Below, piece by piece: positions 8,726 through 19,602 of a stretch of 64,000 bases of DNA. Positions within the stretch are counted from its first letter, which is position 1, and every line of letters begins with the position of its first letter. A program made the position numbers and the translations under genes. Under the pieces are notes generated by a model, which made no database searches, was not told the DNA's origin, and worked only from the letters and a program-made list of their open reading frames with translations. This DNA comes from Stenotrophomonas sp. Iso1 (lineage in GTDB: Bacteria > Pseudomonadota > Gammaproteobacteria > Xanthomonadales > Xanthomonadaceae), in NCBI RefSeq assembly GCF_027497995.1, contig NZ_JAODBT010000001.1, positions 1,762,488 to 1,826,487 on the forward strand. Reading direction: 5' to 3'.

Positions 8726-9511
8726 ATGGCTGAATTTGCACTTCCGAAGAACTCCCGGCTCACCAAGGGTAAGCACTTCCCGGTCAAGGGCGGTAGCAAG
8801 AACACGCGTACCTTCAAGATCTACCGCTGGAGCCCGGACGACGACCAGAACCCGCGTACTGACACCTACGAGATTGATCTCGATGCGTGCGGCCCGATGG
8901 TTCTGGATGCGCTGATCAAGATCAAGAACGAGATTGATCCGACCCTGACGTTCCGCCGCTCGTGCCGCGAAGGTATCTGCGGTTCATGCGCGATGAACAT
9001 CGACGGCACCAACACGTTGGCCTGTACCCGTGCCATTGCCGACTGCGGCAAGGCTGAGGTGCCGATCTATCCGTTGCCGCACATGGATGTGATCAAGGAT
9101 CTGGTTCCGGATCTGACCCACTTCTACGCGCAGTACGCCTCGATCAAGCCGTGGATCCGCACCCAGACCCCGGCTCCGCCGGACCGTGAGCGCCTGCAGT
9201 CGCCGGAAGACCGCAAGAAGCTCGATGGTTTGTACGAGTGCATTCTGTGCGCCTGCTGCTCGACCAGCTGCCCGAGCTATTGGTGGAACGGCGAGCGTTA
9301 CCTGGGCCCGGCAATCCTGTTGCAGGCTTACCGCTGGATCATTGACTCGCGTGACGAGGACACCGGTGCACGTCTGGACGATCTGGAAGATCCGTTCAAG
9401 CTTTACCGTTGCCACACGATCATGAACTGCGCACGGACCTGTCCGAAGGGCTTGAACCCGGCGCTGGCCATTGCCGAGATCAAGAAGCTGATGATGGCGC
9501 GCCGCGCCTGA
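8726..9511 (+). CDS. sdhB: Succinate dehydrogenase iron-sulfur subunit
   Basis: A 261-residue electron-transfer subunit of complex II. The [2Fe-2S] cluster is bound by [21 protein letters not shown] in the first half. The second half has [17 protein letters not shown] and [17 protein letters not shown] for the [4Fe-4S] and [3Fe-4S] clusters. It begins 18 bases after sdhA, in the same operon. Its three clusters are the likely targets of the YgfZ-type maintenance encoded next door. Confidence 0.97.
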   Translation: MAEFALPKNSRLTKGKHFPVKGGSKNTRTFKIYRWSPDDDQNPRTDTYEIDLDACGPMVLDALIKIKNEIDPTLTFRRSCREGICGSCAMNIDGTNTLACTRAIADCGKAEVPIYPLPHMDVIKDLVPDLTHFYAQYASIKPWIRTQTPAPPDRERLQSPEDRKKLDGLYECILCACCSTSCPSYWWNGERYLGPAILLQAYRWIIDSRDEDTGARLDDLEDPFKLYRCHTIMNCARTCPKGLNPALAIAEIKKLMMARRA

Positions 9512-9549
9512 TTCAGCGATTGGCCATCGTGAAGATGGCGGCGCGTTGG

Positions 9550-9647
9550 CCTTCTCCCGCGAGCGGGAGAAGGCGCCCGAAAGGGCCAGTGATGGCGCTC
9601 CACGTTTGAATGCCTTGAGTGTGCCTTCTCCTGCTCGCGGGAGAAGG
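9550..9647. repeat. Two copies of a CCTTCTCC...GGAGAAGG stem-loop repeat
   Basis: The first copy (9550-9573) is CCTTCTCCCGC-GA-GCGGGAGAAGG, a perfect 11-bp stem. The second (9624-9647) is the same apart from one G-U pair. They occupy the 279-base gap between sdhB and sdhE. Related pyrimidine-rich stems occur at 14729, 16233 and 54784. They may protect or attenuate the sdh transcript. Neither has a U-tract, so simple termination is less likely. Confidence 0.75.
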
Positions 9648-9790
9648 TGTCCTACAGGGACGGATGAGGGGTCTTTCGCGGTTTCCCATCAAGGCGCGTG
9701 GCGACGCATTCGTCATGCCCACGCTTGCTGGCGCCTTTGCGCGCCGCTCACCTCGGCCCCCTCCCGCGAACCGGGACTAAGCTTGAAGCC

Positions 9791-10045
9791 ATGCAGACCG
9801 AAGACGAAATCCTGTTGAAGAAGCTGCGCTGGCGTTGCCGGCGCGGCATGCGTGAGCTTGATCAGCTGTTTGGCCGTTATCTGGATCGTCGCTGGGTGGA
9901 AGCCCCCGAGGCCGAACGCGCGGTTTTCCTGCAGCTGCTGGAGACCGAGGACGATAAATTGTGGCGCTGGTCGATGGGCTATGAGGCTTGTCCGGATGCG
10001 CCGCAGGCACAACTCCTGGAATACATCCGCTCCCTTCCGGTGTGA
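9791..10045 (+). CDS. sdhE: FAD assembly factor SdhE
   Basis: An 84-residue soluble protein that promotes covalent attachment of FAD to SdhA (the SDHAF2 family). It shows the family core: [20 protein letters not shown], containing the RGMxE motif whose Arg-Gly contact the flavoprotein, then the [12 protein letters not shown] segment. The ATG at 9791 gives the usual family length. It is 279 bases downstream of sdhB and overlaps the following YgfX-like frame by 50 bases. Confidence 0.93.
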   Translation: MQTEDEILLKKLRWRCRRGMRELDQLFGRYLDRRWVEAPEAERAVFLQLLETEDDKLWRWSMGYEACPDAPQAQLLEYIRSLPV

Positions 10046-10445
10046 GTGGAAGCCATCGTGCTGGTTGATCGGCGCGATCACCCTGTTGGGAGCACTGGGC
10101 GCCATTGCCGGCCTCAATTGCGATCTTGAGCGCCACCAGGCCTTGCCGCTGGCGATGGCGTCTATGGTGTGGGCCAGCCTGTTGCTGCGCAAAGAGCTGC
10201 GCAGGCCGTCGCAAAACCTGTTGATTCCACAAGCGTCGAGTCCAACCCGGCTTGATGGCGTGCCGCTGGAAACCTTGGAGCTGCTTGAGCGCGGACCGTT
10301 GCTGGTGCTGCGTTGGCGAGCCGCCAAGGGGCGGGGGACGCTGCTGTTCTGGCCAGATACCTTGCCGCGTGCACGCAGACGTGAACTGCGTCTGGCCGTT
10401 CGCGCCCACGCCGTTTCCTGCAAAGCGGAGACAGTGGCACCATAG
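9996..10445 (+). CDS. YgfX-family membrane protein
   Basis: A 149-residue protein with two close hydrophobic segments ([18 protein letters not shown] and [15 protein letters not shown]), then a basic soluble tail ending [19 protein letters not shown]. This layout and the Trp-rich RCEWKPS start resemble E. coli YgfX (also called CptA), which is also encoded next to sdhE (also called CptB). In E. coli a toxin role for YgfX has been proposed and the sdhE-ygfX pairing is conserved; the function here is not shown. The only clear ATG, at 9996, lies inside sdhE, so translation is probably coupled and the exact start is uncertain. Confidence 0.68.
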   Translation: MRRRHNSWNTSAPFRCEWKPSCWLIGAITLLGALGAIAGLNCDLERHQALPLAMASMVWASLLLRKELRRPSQNLLIPQASSPTRLDGVPLETLELLERGPLLVLRWRAAKGRGTLLFWPDTLPRARRRELRLAVRAHAVSCKAETVAP

Positions 10446-10468
10446 CGGGAGTCCACGGGCACACACGC

Positions 10469-11710
10469 ATGTTCAAACCCTTACCAGTAGCAATCGGATT
10501 GCGTTACCTGCGTGCAAAGCGCCGTAACGGCTTCATCTCCTTCATTTCCATGGCATCCATCCTCGGCATCGCGCTGGGGGTAACCGTGTTGATCACGACC
10601 CTGGCGGTCATGAGTGGCTTTCAGAAGGAGATTCGTGATCGCCTGCTGCAGATGTCGGCCCACGCTACCGTCAGTGCTGACGGTGAGCCGATGACGAACT
10701 GGCAGCATGCCGTTGACGTGGCGATGAAGGATCCACGGGTTGCCGGTGCCGCACCGTATATCGAAATTCAAGCCATGTTGGCCGGCCCGCGTGTGCAGGG
10801 CGCCATCGTGCAGGGCGTTGATCCGGCGCAGGAGCCGAAAGTGTCAGTGCTGGGCGAGAAGATGAAGAAGGGCTCGCTCGACAGCCTGAAGCCGGGCGAG
10901 TTCAACATCCTGCTGGGCAAGGAGCTCGCGCTGTGGCTGGGCGTGGATGTGGGTGACAACGTGATCGCCACGCTGGCGGAAATCCAGGGTACGCCGGTCG
11001 GTGCCATGGCCCGCACCAAGCGTTTCAAGGTAAGTGGCATCTTCGAGGCCGGTTCCAACGAGGTTGACCGCGGTGTTGCCTTCGTCAACATGAGTGACCT
11101 TGAGCGCGTCCTGCGCGTGGATGGTGTAACTGGCGTGCGTCTGAAGATGCACGACATGGATCAGGCCTATACGGTGGCGCGCGATCTCGCGGTCAACCTC
11201 AACGGTTATTACCGGGTGAGCGACTGGACCCAAGAGAACGCCAACCTCTACCACTCGTTGAAGATGGAAAAGACGGTGATGGGCATCCTGTTGTCGCTGA
11301 TCATCGCCATGGGCGCGTTCAATCTGGTGTCTTCGCAGGTAATGCTGGTCACCGATAAACAGGCCGATATCGCCATCCTGCGCACGTTGGGGCTGACGCC
11401 CGGTGGCGTGATGCAGGTATTCATGGTGCAGGGCACGTTGATCGGTGTGTTCGGCACGATTGCCGGCGTCATCGGCGGCATCACCCTGACGCTCAATCTG
11501 GAGCGCATCCTTGGCCTGATCGAGTCGGTCTTCAGCATCAAGCTGCTGCCGGAAGACGTCTACTACATCACCGGTTTGCCGACGGACATGCAGACCAGCG
11601 ACATCGTCGTCATCACGCTTATCGCACTACTGATGAGCTTTGCGGCAACGCTGTACCCGGCGTGGCGTGCAGCCCGTACCCAACCGGCGGAGGCGCTGCG
11701 CTATGAATGA
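10469..11710 (+). CDS. lolC: Lipoprotein-releasing ABC transporter permease (LolC/LolE family)
   Basis: An inner-membrane permease of 413 residues that extracts mature lipoproteins for delivery to LolA. Its N-terminus, [20 protein letters not shown], followed by the first membrane helix, is typical of LolC/E. A large periplasmic domain (about residues 50-265) is followed by three C-terminal helices of the FtsX/MacB type, with [16 protein letters not shown] in between. It overlaps lolD by eight bases. Only one permease gene is present, so the transporter may use two copies of this subunit, or a lolE lies elsewhere. Confidence 0.92.
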   Translation: MFKPLPVAIGLRYLRAKRRNGFISFISMASILGIALGVTVLITTLAVMSGFQKEIRDRLLQMSAHATVSADGEPMTNWQHAVDVAMKDPRVAGAAPYIEIQAMLAGPRVQGAIVQGVDPAQEPKVSVLGEKMKKGSLDSLKPGEFNILLGKELALWLGVDVGDNVIATLAEIQGTPVGAMARTKRFKVSGIFEAGSNEVDRGVAFVNMSDLERVLRVDGVTGVRLKMHDMDQAYTVARDLAVNLNGYYRVSDWTQENANLYHSLKMEKTVMGILLSLIIAMGAFNLVSSQVMLVTDKQADIAILRTLGLTPGGVMQVFMVQGTLIGVFGTIAGVIGGITLTLNLERILGLIESVFSIKLLPEDVYYITGLPTDMQTSDIVVITLIALLMSFAATLYPAWRAARTQPAEALRYE

Positions 11711-12413
11711 CAACACCCAGATGCAAGCTGTGATCAGCGCTGAAGGCCTGGGCAAGACTTACGCCGAAGGCAAGATGCATACGCCGGTGTTTGATGGACT
11801 GGACCTGCGCGTGGACGCAGGTGAAACAGTAGCCATTGTTGGCGCGTCCGGCGCAGGCAAGAGCACCTTGCTGCATCTGCTGGGTGGGTTGGACACGCCT
11901 ACCGCGGGCGAGGTCTATGTGGCCGGCAACCGCATGTCAGCGCTGTCCGATACCGAGCGCGGCCATCTGCGTAATCGCTCGCTGGGCTTCGTCTACCAGT
12001 TCCACCATCTGCTGCCGGAGTTCACAGCACTGGAGAACGTGATGATGCCGGTGATGCTGGGCGGTGCCAGTGCGATTGCAGCGACTCGTAGCGCCAAGAC
12101 CTTGCTGGAATCGGTGGGTCTGGGGCATCGGCTTGAGCACAAGCCCGGTGAGTTGTCCGGCGGTGAGCGGCAGCGTGCAGCTGTCGCGCGTGCGCTGGTC
12201 AATCAGCCGGCATGCGTGTTGGGCGACGAACCCACCGGCAACCTGGACGACAAAACCGCTGCCACGGTGTTTGAACTGATGCTGGAGTTGAACCGGGCAC
12301 AGCGCACCAGTCTGGTATTGGTGACACATGACCGCAGCCTGGCTCGCAAGCTCGATCGTGTGTTGGAGCTGCGTGAAGGCAGGCTGCATCAGCTGACCCG
12401 CAACGAGGTTTGA
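11703..12413 (+). CDS. lolD: Lipoprotein-releasing system ATPase
   Basis: The 236-residue ATPase of the Lol lipoprotein sorting machine. Walker [17 protein letters not shown] is near residue 47, the family-typical [18 protein letters not shown] follows the Q-loop, the signature [16 protein letters not shown] is near 145, and Walker [11 protein letters not shown] near 167. ATG 11703 starts inside the end of lolC (overlap to 11710), so the two are co-translated. An in-frame start at 11640 would lie deep in lolC and is not supported. Confidence 0.95.
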   Translation: MNDNTQMQAVISAEGLGKTYAEGKMHTPVFDGLDLRVDAGETVAIVGASGAGKSTLLHLLGGLDTPTAGEVYVAGNRMSALSDTERGHLRNRSLGFVYQFHHLLPEFTALENVMMPVMLGGASAIAATRSAKTLLESVGLGHRLEHKPGELSGGERQRAAVARALVNQPACVLGDEPTGNLDDKTAATVFELMLELNRAQRTSLVLVTHDRSLARKLDRVLELREGRLHQLTRNEV

Positions 12414-12512
12414 TCGGGGCAACCGCATTGCCTTGAATTTCACCCAAGGCAGCGGATGATTGATCGGTGCCCTGGCAACATCGGGGTTTTTCAGACCAGC
12501 AGGAGTGGTGTC

Positions 12513-12971
12513 ATGAAAAGGTTGCTTCTTGCATTGATGGCCGCGGTGGTATTGGCGGGGTGTGCTACGGCGGGCAAGCTGACCAGCGGTGAACGCTTGG
12601 CGCTGTATCGCGCCCATGCCGGCGCGCCGGTCAAGGATTTCAGGTATTTCGGCTCGCTCAATGGCTGGACTGAACTGGGCGACAGCGCGCTGGCGGTGTG
12701 GACCCGGCCGAACGAAGCGTGGTTGTTGAATCTGAGTGGCCCGTGCCTGGATCTGTCGTTTGCCCCGGCCATCACCGTGACCAACATGATGGGTCAGGTG
12801 TCGGCCAAATTTGACCGGGTGATCGTGCACGGCAACGGACCGATGATGCATGTCCCTTGCCGCATCGACACGATCCAGCCGCTGGATGTGAAGGCACTGC
12901 GTGCGACCGAGAGGCAGCTGCGTGAGGCCAAGCTCGCTGCGCGTGCGGAAGAGCAAGCCGGCACGAACTGA
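12513..12971 (+). CDS. Small lipoprotein of unknown function (DUF6491-like)
   Basis: A 152-residue protein with a lipoprotein signal peptide: MKRLLLALMAAVVLAGCATA, lipobox LAGC with the lipidated cysteine at residue 16. The mature part has a Trp-rich segment (FGSLNGWTELGDSALAVWT) and two conserved-looking cysteines, in GPCLDLSF and VPCRID, that could form a disulfide. It ends in an Ala/Glu/Arg-rich helix. The start has a strong AGGAG ribosome-binding site at 12501. It follows lolCD by about 100 bases on the same strand, which fits a Lol client but does not reveal a function. Confidence 0.75.
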   Translation: MKRLLLALMAAVVLAGCATAGKLTSGERLALYRAHAGAPVKDFRYFGSLNGWTELGDSALAVWTRPNEAWLLNLSGPCLDLSFAPAITVTNMMGQVSAKFDRVIVHGNGPMMHVPCRIDTIQPLDVKALRATERQLREAKLAARAEEQAGTN

Positions 12972-13031
12972 TGCGCGAGATGCGCCGCGAAAGAGCTGAG
13001 TGATGTTTCGCTGGGCGTTAACGGCGAAGTG

Positions 13032-13056
13032 AATGCCGAGCGCACTGCTCGGCATT
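13032..13056. terminator. Hairpin terminator after the small lipoprotein gene
   Basis: AATGCCGAGC and GCTCGGCATT form a perfect 10-bp stem around a 5-base loop, about 60 bases past the stop codon. It is the only strong plus-strand hairpin before the convergent yggX gene. Confidence 0.6.
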
Positions 13057-13087
13057 ATCGGGCTTGGTTTGGGACCTAGGCTGGGGT

Positions 13088-13199
13088 GGGCGAAGCGTGA
13101 TCCCGGCCTGCGCTGTTTCGGCTGGTGGGTGCATGCGTGTAACGGAGCGATGCTTCGCCCGACGTAACCGGTGAAGCACGTGCCGAGCATGACTCGGCA
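13088..13199. repeat. Stem-loop repeat cluster between the lipoprotein gene and yggX
   Basis: GGGCGAAGC (13088-13096) is repeated in inverted form as GCTTCGCCC (13152-13160). Close by, TGCCGAG-CATGA-CTCGGCA (13181-13199) forms a 7-bp hairpin with the same core as the one at 4976-5002. The second hairpin lies at the 3' end of minus-strand yggX and could act as its terminator. Confidence 0.55.
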
Positions 13200-13224
13200 G
13201 GGCGGCATCAATGGCTGTATAGGC

Positions 13225-13500
13225 TTAGTTTGATTCCGGCGCGACGTAGCCTGCTGGCTTTTCCGCGCCGCCGGAGAACAGGTACTTGACCAGTTCTTCT
13301 TCCAGGAACGCGCGGTGCTTCGGGTCGCGCGGTGAGAGCCGGTTTTCATTGATCAGCATAGTCTGGTGCGCCAACCACGCAGCCCAAGCCGGCTTGCCGA
13401 TGTTGGCGAAGATGCGCTGGCCCAGTTCGCCGGGGTAGGGCACGAAATCCAGGCCTTCGGTTTCGCGTTGTTCGTACTGGCAGAAGACGGAACGGGGCAT
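13225..13500 (-). CDS. yggX: Fe(2+)-trafficking / oxidative damage protection protein
   Basis: A 91-residue member of the YggX family, which protects Fe-S clusters against oxidative damage. It starts [19 protein letters not shown] with the conserved cysteine at residue 7. The family motif [21 protein letters not shown] follows, then [23 protein letters not shown]. Length is standard. It sits 17 bases downstream of mutY on the same strand, the usual mutY-yggX pairing, and both act in defence against oxidative damage. Confidence 0.95.
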   Translation of the reverse strand: MPRSVFCQYEQRETEGLDFVPYPGELGQRIFANIGKPAWAAWLAHQTMLINENRLSPRDPKHRAFLEEELVKYLFSGGAEKPAGYVAPESN

Positions 13501-13517
13501 GACGTAATCCTGTTGGT

Positions 13518-14573
13518 TCAGCGCGCCGGATGGCGCTCGAGCAGTTTGCGGATGGGGGCGGGCAGGCCGAGGTCGGCCAGTTCGGCGCGTGCAACCCAGC
13601 GCAGGTTGTCATTGTCGCCAACCTTTGCGCGCAGAGCGACCTTTCGCGCATGCAGCGGCTGAAGATGCAGCCGGTAATGACTGAACGTGTGGACGATCAG
13701 GGGCAGTTCTTCGGCATTGTCGTAGTTGCCCTTGATGTTGCCGGCAAACCAGTCGCGCATGCCGCTGTCGGTGTCCGCCTGTGGCAGCGTCCACAGCGAA
13801 GCCCAGATGCCGGTGGGCGGGCGCTTGAGCAGCAGGATGCGGCCTTGTGTGTCTTCCAGCAGCAAGGCAGTGGCCTCGCGCTCTGGCAGTGTTTTGCTGG
13901 GTTTTGGTGTTGGCAGCGAATCGGCCAGGCCTTGCGTGTGTGCGACGCAGCGGGACTGCAAGGGGCACAGGATGCAGGCCGGCTTTGCGCGTGTGCACAG
14001 CGTTGCGCCGAAATCCATCTGCGCTTGCGTGTAGTCGGCCATGCGCCCTTGCGGCACGTGGGAGATGTGTTCGGCAGCAAGCGCCCAAAGCTGTTTTTCA
14101 ACGACCGGCAAGCCGGGGAAGCCGGTGATGCCGTGGTAGCGGGTCATCACCCGTTTGACGTTGCCGTCGAGAATCGGGAATGGCTTGTTCCATGCCTGGC
14201 TAAGGATGGCGCCAGCGGTGCTGCGGCCGATGCCGGGCAAGGCGAGCAGGGCATCGAAGTCGCATGGCAACTCGCCGCCGTGCAGCTCAACGCATTGCTT
14301 GGCAGCGGCATGCAGGTTGCGGGCGCGGGCGTAGTAGCCCAGCCCGGCCCAATTGGCCATCACCGTGTCGTTGTCGGCGTTGGCCAGATCGACAAGCGTC
14401 GGAAACACCTGCATGAAGCGCAGGAAATACGGGGTGGCTGTGACCACCTGGGTCTGCTGCAACATGATTTCCGACAACCACACCCGGTATGGCGAACGCG
14501 GATGCTGCCAAGGCAGATCGTGGCGGCCATGCTGGTCGAACCAGGTGAGGAGTTGGCTGGGGAAGTTGGGCAT
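13518..14573 (-). CDS. mutY: A/G-specific adenine DNA glycosylase
   Basis: This repair enzyme (351 residues) removes adenine mispaired with 8-oxoguanine. The helix-hairpin-helix [17 protein letters not shown] is followed by [14 protein letters not shown], which contains the catalytic aspartate. The [4Fe-4S] cluster is bound by [17 protein letters not shown] (C-x6-C-x2-C-x5-C). The C-terminal third is the NUDIX-like domain that reads 8-oxoG. I chose ATG 14573 ([17 protein letters not shown]); the frame stays open upstream but lacks family similarity. It forms a two-gene unit with yggX. Confidence 0.95.
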   Translation of the reverse strand: MPNFPSQLLTWFDQHGRHDLPWQHPRSPYRVWLSEIMLQQTQVVTATPYFLRFMQVFPTLVDLANADNDTVMANWAGLGYYARARNLHAAAKQCVELHGGELPCDFDALLALPGIGRSTAGAILSQAWNKPFPILDGNVKRVMTRYHGITGFPGLPVVEKQLWALAAEHISHVPQGRMADYTQAQMDFGATLCTRAKPACILCPLQSRCVAHTQGLADSLPTPKPSKTLPEREATALLLEDTQGRILLLKRPPTGIWASLWTLPQADTDSGMRDWFAGNIKGNYDNAEELPLIVHTFSHYRLHLQPLHARKVALRAKVGDNDNLRWVARAELADLGLPAPIRKLLERHPAR

Positions 14574-14728
14574 TGGCTCGCGGAGGCTGGCGACTGCAGT
14601 TTTTTTCTCCCGAGAGCAGGGCATCAGTGCTCTGCTTGGGAGAACGTGCCCCGGAGGGGCGGATGAGGGGAGCTTTTGCTGTTTGCGATGGAGCTGATAA
14701 AACAGAAGCGCCGTCACCCCAGCCCTTG

Positions 14729-14742
14729 TCCCGCGCGCGGGA
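14729..14742. repeat. GC palindrome upstream of mutY
   Basis: TCCCGCGCGCGGGA is a perfect 14-base palindrome in the 178-base gap between ftsY and mutY, followed on the plus strand by ACGGGTTTTTAAGG. It resembles the stem cores at 9550 and 54784. On the minus strand it lies just past the ftsY stop codon. Confidence 0.5.
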
Positions 14743-14751
14743 GACGGGTTT

Positions 14752-16131
14752 TTAAGGAGCTTGACTGCCCAGCGCCTGCGGCAGCAGGGCGTCAACGAAG
14801 GCTTCCGGGTCGAACACGCGCAGATCTTCCGGGCGCTCGCCGATGCCGGCAAAGCGGATCGGGATGCCAAACTCACGCGCCAATGCGAACACCACACCAC
14901 CCTTGGCGGTGCCGTCCAGTTTGGTCACCACCAGGCCGGTCACGCCTGCGGCGGCATGGAACTGACGCAGCTGCGAGAGCGCGTTCTGGCCGGTGGTGCC
15001 GTCGATGACCATCAGCACTTCGTGTGGGGCGGTGTCGTCGATCTTGCCGAGTACGCGGCGAATCTTGCTCAATTCGTTCATCAGGCCGGTTTGGGTGTGC
15101 AGGCGGCCTGCGGTGTCGGCGATCAGCACGCTGGTGCCACGCGCTTTGCCGGCCTGCAGTGCGTCGAACGCGACCGACGCGGCATCTGCATTCTGGCCTT
15201 GTGCGACCACGGCTACACCGTTGCGTTCGCCCCATATCTGCAACTGAGCCACGGCAGCGGCACGGAAGGTGTCGCCGGCGGCCAGCATCAGGCTGTGGCC
15301 TTCATCCTTGAAGCGCTTGGCGAGTTTGCCGATGGTCGTTGTCTTGCCGACGCCGTTGACGCCGACGGTCAAGATCACGAATGGCTTGGCTTGGGGGTCG
15401 ATGACCAACGGCTTGGAGACCGGCAGCAGCAACGCGATGAGGTCGGCACGCAATGCGGCGAGCAGGGCATTGGCGTCGGTGAACTCGCGCGACTTCATGC
15501 GCTTGCGCAGGTCTTCGATCAACGCGGTGGTGGCCGGCACGCCGACGTCAGCAGTGATGAGTGCGGTTTCGATCTCGTCGAGCAGGTCGTCGTCGAGCTT
15601 GGGGTTGCGCGAGAACAGGCCGCCGAAGCTGCGGGCGAAGGTGCTGTTGCGCAGGCGCTCGCGCCAGCCAAGCTTGCCGGATGCGGCAGCCGGAGCGGCG
15701 TTTGCGGGAATGAGTGCGTCGTCGGTTTGTGCAGTGTGAGCAGGAATGATTTCGGCAATCACGGGTGCGGGCGCGACCGGTGCGGTGACTTCCTGCTGCA
15801 CATCTGCCTGCGGGGCAGGTGCGGTTTCACTGATTTCAACTGGGGCTTGCGGCGCTGCGGGTGCTTCAACGATGGCTTCGGGGGCGACTGGCGTCGGCGG
15901 CACTTCCTCCCGCACGGCGGGAGCGGCAACCGGGGCAACTTCGATGACGACGGGCTCGGCGACGGGCGCTTCGACAACCGGCATCACGAACGCTTCGCTG
16001 ATATCGATCTGAGCAGTGGCTTCGGACGGCGCCTTCGGGAATGCGGCGGCCAGGTCTTCCGCGCTCAGCGTGGACGGCTTTGCAGGCGATAGGGCGTCGT
16101 CGGTTTTCTTGCGGCGAAAAAAGCTGAACAT
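14752..16131 (-). CDS. ftsY: Signal recognition particle receptor FtsY
   Basis: The membrane-associated SRP receptor GTPase (459 residues) that delivers ribosomes to the Sec translocon. The first 150 residues are a low-complexity Pro/Ala/Val/Glu-rich acidic domain, the membrane- and translocon-contacting A domain. The NG domain follows: G1 GVNGVGKTTTIGKLAKRF near residue 258, DTFRAAAVAQLQIW, the G3 region ADTAGRLHTQTGLMNEL, and G4 TKLDGTAKGG. It is transcribed alone and convergently with nothing close. Confidence 0.96.
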   Translation of the reverse strand: MFSFFRRKKTDDALSPAKPSTLSAEDLAAAFPKAPSEATAQIDISEAFVMPVVEAPVAEPVVIEVAPVAAPAVREEVPPTPVAPEAIVEAPAAPQAPVEISETAPAPQADVQQEVTAPVAPAPVIAEIIPAHTAQTDDALIPANAAPAAASGKLGWRERLRNSTFARSFGGLFSRNPKLDDDLLDEIETALITADVGVPATTALIEDLRKRMKSREFTDANALLAALRADLIALLLPVSKPLVIDPQAKPFVILTVGVNGVGKTTTIGKLAKRFKDEGHSLMLAAGDTFRAAAVAQLQIWGERNGVAVVAQGQNADAASVAFDALQAGKARGTSVLIADTAGRLHTQTGLMNELSKIRRVLGKIDDTAPHEVLMVIDGTTGQNALSQLRQFHAAAGVTGLVVTKLDGTAKGGVVFALAREFGIPIRFAGIGERPEDLRVFDPEAFVDALLPQALGSQAP

Positions 16132-16232
16132 GGAGGAAAATCACCTGAAATCAGCTGCATATGCTACCACCGGCGGTCGTACTGCCGAGCGCGGCGGGGT
16201 GGGGTTGTGGGCGTTGAGCTCCGCTTCCCCAT

Positions 16233-16263
16233 CCCTCCCCGTTGCCTTCGGCAAAAGGGAGGG
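16233..16263. repeat. Imperfect hairpin between htpG and ftsY
   Basis: CCCTCCC pairs with GGGAGGG, and inside it TTGCC pairs with GGCAA around a 3-base loop. It lies in the 195-base gap downstream of htpG and resembles the other pyrimidine-rich stems in the window. It may terminate htpG. Confidence 0.45.
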
Positions 16264-16326
16264 GCGGGTACGCCAGCGACGGCTGACGCTGCCTGGGCTG
16301 GAATTGGAATCCCAGCGTTTGCGGCG

Positions 16327-18231
16327 TTAGGCCGACAACTCCAGCAGGAGCTTGTTCAGGCGACGCACGTAGCCGGCCGGGTCCTTGAGGCTGTCGCCAG
16401 CAGCCAGCGCGGCCTGGTCAAACAACACGTGTGCCAGGTCATTGAAGCGGCCGGTGTCGGTTTCGGCATCCAGCTTTTCAATCAACGGGTGCGCGGGGTT
16501 GAACTCGAACACCGGCTTGGAGTCGGGCACCTTCTGGCCGCTGGCTTCCAGTATCTGACGCATCTGCAAGCCCAGGTCCTGCTCGCCGATGGCGAGGATG
16601 GCCGGGGAGTCGGTCAGGCGGTGCGAGACACGCACTTCAGCGACGTCTTCGCCCAGCGCAGTCTTCAGACGCGTGACCAGCGCTTCCTTGGTCTTGGCGA
16701 CTTCTTCCTGTGCCTTCTTGTCTTCTTCCGACTCCAGCTTGCCCAGGTCCAGGTCGCCGCGCGCGATGTCGGCAAATGACTTGCCATCGAATTCGTGCAG
16801 GTAGCTCATCAGCCACTCGTCGATGCGGTCGGTCATCAGCAGCACTTCGATGCCCTTCTTGCGGAACACCTCAAGATGCGGGCTGTCCTTGACCTGCTGG
16901 AAGCTCTCACCGGTCAGGTAATAAATCTTGTCCTGGCCTTCGATCATGCGGCTGACGTAGTCCGCCAATGCCACGTTCTGCTCGCCGCTGCCGTCATGGG
17001 TGGAGGTGAAGCGCAGCAGTCCGGCGATCTTCTCGCGGTTGTTGAAGTCTTCTGCCGGGCCTTCCTTCAGCACCTGGCCGAAGTTCTTCCAGAAGCCTGC
17101 GTAGGCTTCCGGCTGGTCCTTGGCCAGCTTCTGCAGCATGTCCAGCGAACGCTTGGTCAGCGCCGACTTCATCGAGTCGATCACGGGCCCGGACTGCAGG
17201 ATTTCGCGCGAGACATTCAATGGCAGGTCGTTGGAATCCACCACGCCCTTGATGAAGCGCAGGTACAGCGGCAGGAACTGCTCGGCCTGGTCCATGATGA
17301 AAACGCGCTGCACATAGAGCTTCAAACCCTTCGGTGCATCCCGGTGGTACAGGTCGAACGGTGCGCGGCCAGGGGTGTACAGCAGTGAGGTGTACTCGAG
17401 CTTGCCTTCGACCTTGTTGTGGGTCCACGCCAGCGGATCGGCCGGATCGTGCGCGAGGTGCTTGTAGAACTCCTTGTATTCCTCGTCCGTGATCTCGGAC
17501 TTGGAGCGGGTCCACAGCGCATTGGCGCGATTGACGGTTTCCCATTCCGGCGTGGCGGGCTTGTCGGCCTCTTCGCCGTGATGTTCTTTCTGCAGCTCGA
17601 TCGGCAGGCCGATATGGTCGGAGTACTTCTTGATCAGGCTGCGCAGCTGCCAGCCGTCGGTATAGCCTTCTTCGCCTTCCTTCAGGTGCAGCACGATGCG
17701 GGTGCCGCGCTCGGCTTTGTCGATGGTTTCCACCTCAAACTCACCCTCACCGCGCGAGGACCAATGCACGCCTTCGCTGGCCGGCAGGCCGGCGCGGCGG
17801 CTGTACACGTCAACCTGGTCGGCGACGATGAAGGCCGAATAGAAGCCCACGCCGAACTGGCCGATCAGGTTGGAATCTTTCTTCTGGTCGCCGGACAGGT
17901 TCTTCAGGAACTCGGCGGTGCCGGACTTGGCAATGGTGCCCAGGTGCGCGATGGCTTCATCGCGACTGAGGCCAATGCCGTTGTCGTCAATGGTCAGGGT
18001 GCGCGCGGCCGGGTCGGCCTCGATGCGGATGCGCAGCGGCGCGCCGCCTTCCAGCAGTTCCGGCTGGGTCAGCGCCTCGAAGCGCAGCTTGTCGCTGGCG
18101 TCGGCGGCGTTGGACACCAACTCGCGCAGGAAGATTTCCTTGTTCGAGTACAGCGAGTGGATCATCAGGTGCAGCAGCTGCTTCACCTCGGTCTGGAACC
18201 CGCGGGTTTCCTTGTGGCTTTGTGCGTTCAT
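16327..18231 (-). CDS. htpG: Molecular chaperone HtpG (Hsp90 family)
   Basis: A cytosolic ATP-dependent chaperone of 634 residues, normal for bacterial Hsp90. The N-terminal GHKL ATPase motifs are clear: [19 protein letters not shown], then [26 protein letters not shown], then [12 protein letters not shown]. The middle domain and the C-terminal dimerisation domain follow. Start ATG 18231 gives [24 protein letters not shown] candidate heat-shock promoter lies about 55 bases upstream. Confidence 0.97.
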   Translation of the reverse strand: MNAQSHKETRGFQTEVKQLLHLMIHSLYSNKEIFLRELVSNAADASDKLRFEALTQPELLEGGAPLRIRIEADPAARTLTIDDNGIGLSRDEAIAHLGTIAKSGTAEFLKNLSGDQKKDSNLIGQFGVGFYSAFIVADQVDVYSRRAGLPASEGVHWSSRGEGEFEVETIDKAERGTRIVLHLKEGEEGYTDGWQLRSLIKKYSDHIGLPIELQKEHHGEEADKPATPEWETVNRANALWTRSKSEITDEEYKEFYKHLAHDPADPLAWTHNKVEGKLEYTSLLYTPGRAPFDLYHRDAPKGLKLYVQRVFIMDQAEQFLPLYLRFIKGVVDSNDLPLNVSREILQSGPVIDSMKSALTKRSLDMLQKLAKDQPEAYAGFWKNFGQVLKEGPAEDFNNREKIAGLLRFTSTHDGSGEQNVALADYVSRMIEGQDKIYYLTGESFQQVKDSPHLEVFRKKGIEVLLMTDRIDEWLMSYLHEFDGKSFADIARGDLDLGKLESEEDKKAQEEVAKTKEALVTRLKTALGEDVAEVRVSHRLTDSPAILAIGEQDLGLQMRQILEASGQKVPDSKPVFEFNPAHPLIEKLDAETDTGRFNDLAHVLFDQAALAAGDSLKDPAGYVRRLNKLLLELSA

Positions 18232-18286
18232 CGGTCGGTCGTACTCCCTGGCTGACGTGCCGCGACGAGCGCGGCGGCTGACACAG

Positions 18287-18314
18287 GGGTAAGGGTGAAC
18301 CGGCCGATTTCAAG
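18287..18314 (-). promoter_or_regulatory. Possible sigma-32 heat-shock promoter of htpG
   Basis: Reading the minus strand, CTTGAA (18314-18309) matches the sigma-32 -35 consensus exactly. After 14 bases comes CCTTACCC (18294-18287), a partial match to CCCCATNT. The start of htpG lies about 55 bases further on. htpG is a classic sigma-32 target, which supports the assignment. The -10 match is weak. Confidence 0.45.
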
Positions 18315-18435
18315 GTGTGCGCTGCGTGGCGGGGCGCTGGTCTATCATCTGTGGCCTAATTTGATTGTTGCCGGGTGCCCCGCAGATGTTGTTGATTTAC
18401 CAGCTGTTGTTGATCGTTTTGCCGGTTGCGGCGGC

Positions 18436-19559
<1,124 letters not shown>

Positions 19560-19602
19560 ACCCTCCGAACAGTTGTACAGAACCTCAAAAGGGAGAAGAA
19601 AC

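Noticed and set aside
6428..8776. A 782-codon open frame on the minus strand across sdhD, sdhA and sdhB
   Set aside because: It mirrors sdhA in the opposite strand; the composition is His/Gln/Val-rich as expected for a shadow of high-GC coding sequence, and no family motif is visible.
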